From Paulinella micropora (taxonomy: Eukaryota > Cercozoa > Imbricatea > Euglyphida): DNA of 27,699 nucleotides. Shown piece after piece: positions 26,681 through 27,699 of the stretch (the stretch's first letter is position 1; each line of letters begins with the position of its first letter). Under the pieces are notes generated by a model. It did no database searches and was not told the DNA's origin. It was given only the letters and a program-made list of their open reading frames with translations. The stretch is from NCBI GenBank assembly GCA_009731375.1, contig BJOX01000003.1:606236-633934 (forward strand), written 5' to 3'. The translations under genes were made by a program, and so were the position numbers.

Positions 26681-27640
26681 ATGTGTTGTGTGTTGTGCGT
26701 GTGTTATGTGTGTGATGTGTGTGTGATGTGTGTGTGTGTGTGTGTGTTGTGTGTGTTGTGTGTGTTGTGGGTGTGTGTGTGTGTGTGCGTGTGTGTGTAT
26801 GTATGTTATTAATAACATACATACACACACACGCACACACACACACTTAATAACATACATACACACACACGCACACACACACACACACCCACAACACACA
26901 CAACACACACAACACACACACACACAAAAACTGTGTGTGTGTGTGTGTTGTATGTGTGTGTGTTGTGTGTGTGTGTGTGTGTTGTGTGTGTGTTTGTTGT
27001 TTGTTGTTATTGTGTTGTTATTGTTGTTGTTGTGTGTTGTTGTTGTCGTTGTCGTTGTTGTTGTTGTTGTTGTGTTGTTGTTGTTGTGTGTGTGTGTGTG
27101 TTGTGTGTTGTGTGTGTGGTGTGTGTATGTCTGTGTGTGTTGTGTGTTGTGTGTGTGTGTGTGTTGTGTGTTGTGTGTGTTGTGTGTTGTGTGTGTGTGT
27201 TGTGTCTGTGTGTGTGTGTCTTGTGTGTGTGTTGTGTGTGTGTGTGTGTGTGTGTTGTTTGTGTGTGTTGTCTGTGTGTGTGTGTTGTTTGTGTGTGTTG
27301 TGTGTGTGTGTGTGTGTGTGTTGTGTGTGTTGCGTGTTGTGTGTTGTGTGTGTTTTGTGTTGTGTTGTGTGTGTGTGTGTTGTGTGTGTGTGTGTGTTGT
27401 GTGTTGTGTGTGTTGTGTGTGTGTGTGTGTTGTGTGTGTGTGTGTGTGTCTCTGTCTGTCTGTGTGTGTGTGTCTGTGTCTGTGTGTCTGTGTCTGTTTG
27501 TGTGTGTGTGTGTCTGTGTCTGTGTGTCTGTGTCTGTTTGTGTGTATTGTGTGTTGTGTGTGTGTGTGTGTTGTGTGTATTGTGTGTTGCGTTTGTGTGT
27601 GTGTTGTGTGTTGTGTGTGTTGCGTGTTGTGTGTGTGTTG

Positions 27641-27688
<48 letters not shown>

Positions 27689-27699
27689 GTGTGTGTGTG
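26680..27699. repeat. (TG)n/(TGTTG)n microsatellite block, over 1 kb
   Basis: Almost pure T/G sequence to the window edge, with embedded TGTTG, GTTGTT and TCTG variants. It contains an A/C-rich inverted section at 26811-26926. No coding potential. Confidence 0.95.
26733..26926. repeat. 78-bp perfect inverted repeat with duplicated half-arm
   Basis: Plus-strand 26733-26810 is the exact reverse complement of 26849-26926. The 38-bp spacer (26811-26848) is an extra copy of the first 36 bp of the right arm plus TT. The innermost junction is the palindrome GTTATTAATAAC. Confidence 0.85.

Overview
This window is eukaryotic nuclear DNA. It carries a Ty3/gypsy-type polyprotein and a non-LTR reverse transcriptase, has AT-rich non-coding stretches and very dense simple-sequence repeats, and includes scaffold gaps (4446-4455, 22884-23247, 25691-25854). 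I cannot name the species. A repeat-rich protist or alga, or an invertebrate, would fit. No bacterial-type operon, rRNA, tRNA or CRISPR was seen.

Layout. (1) 1-1743 is non-coding, with a ~182-bp tandem repeat. (2) 1744-4445, plus strand, is an uncharacterised Gag-like or hypothetical protein read in three segments with two frame changes, running into a 10-base gap. (3) 4456-13524, minus strand, is a Ty3/gypsy-like retroelement: a large Gag-like ORF with a CCCH zinc finger and RGG box, a small basic ORF, a retropepsin-like ORF, and a Pol ORF with reverse transcriptase, RNase H, integrase and a GPY/F-like module. Each successive ORF is displaced by -1. I could not find matching LTRs. (4) 13525-14727 is a non-coding flank. 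(5) 14728-15320, plus strand, is a small unknown gene with a frame change. (6) 15321-21830 is mostly simple repeats. Between them lie a fold-back element (16135-16256), a GC-rich minus-strand ORF (17032-17610), and a minus-strand Ser/Arg-rich protein made of 9- and 12-residue repeats (about 18330-19766) broken into frames by tetranucleotide microsatellites. (7) 21831-26058 is a head-to-tail cluster of four variably 5'-truncated copies of one LINE family. Each ends in a (TAG)n tail, and the next copy begins directly in that tail. The last copy keeps an intact RT domain. (8) 26059-26680 is mostly unique sequence. (9) 26680-27699 is about 1 kb of (TG)n/(TGTTG)n containing a perfect 78-bp inverted repeat.

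The ORFs of the minus-strand element form one replication unit: Gag packages RNA, protease matures the products, and RT/RNase H and integrase copy and insert the element. The LINE cluster is the most distinctive feature. It suggests a non-LTR element that targets, or is repeatedly captured by, (TAG)n repeats.
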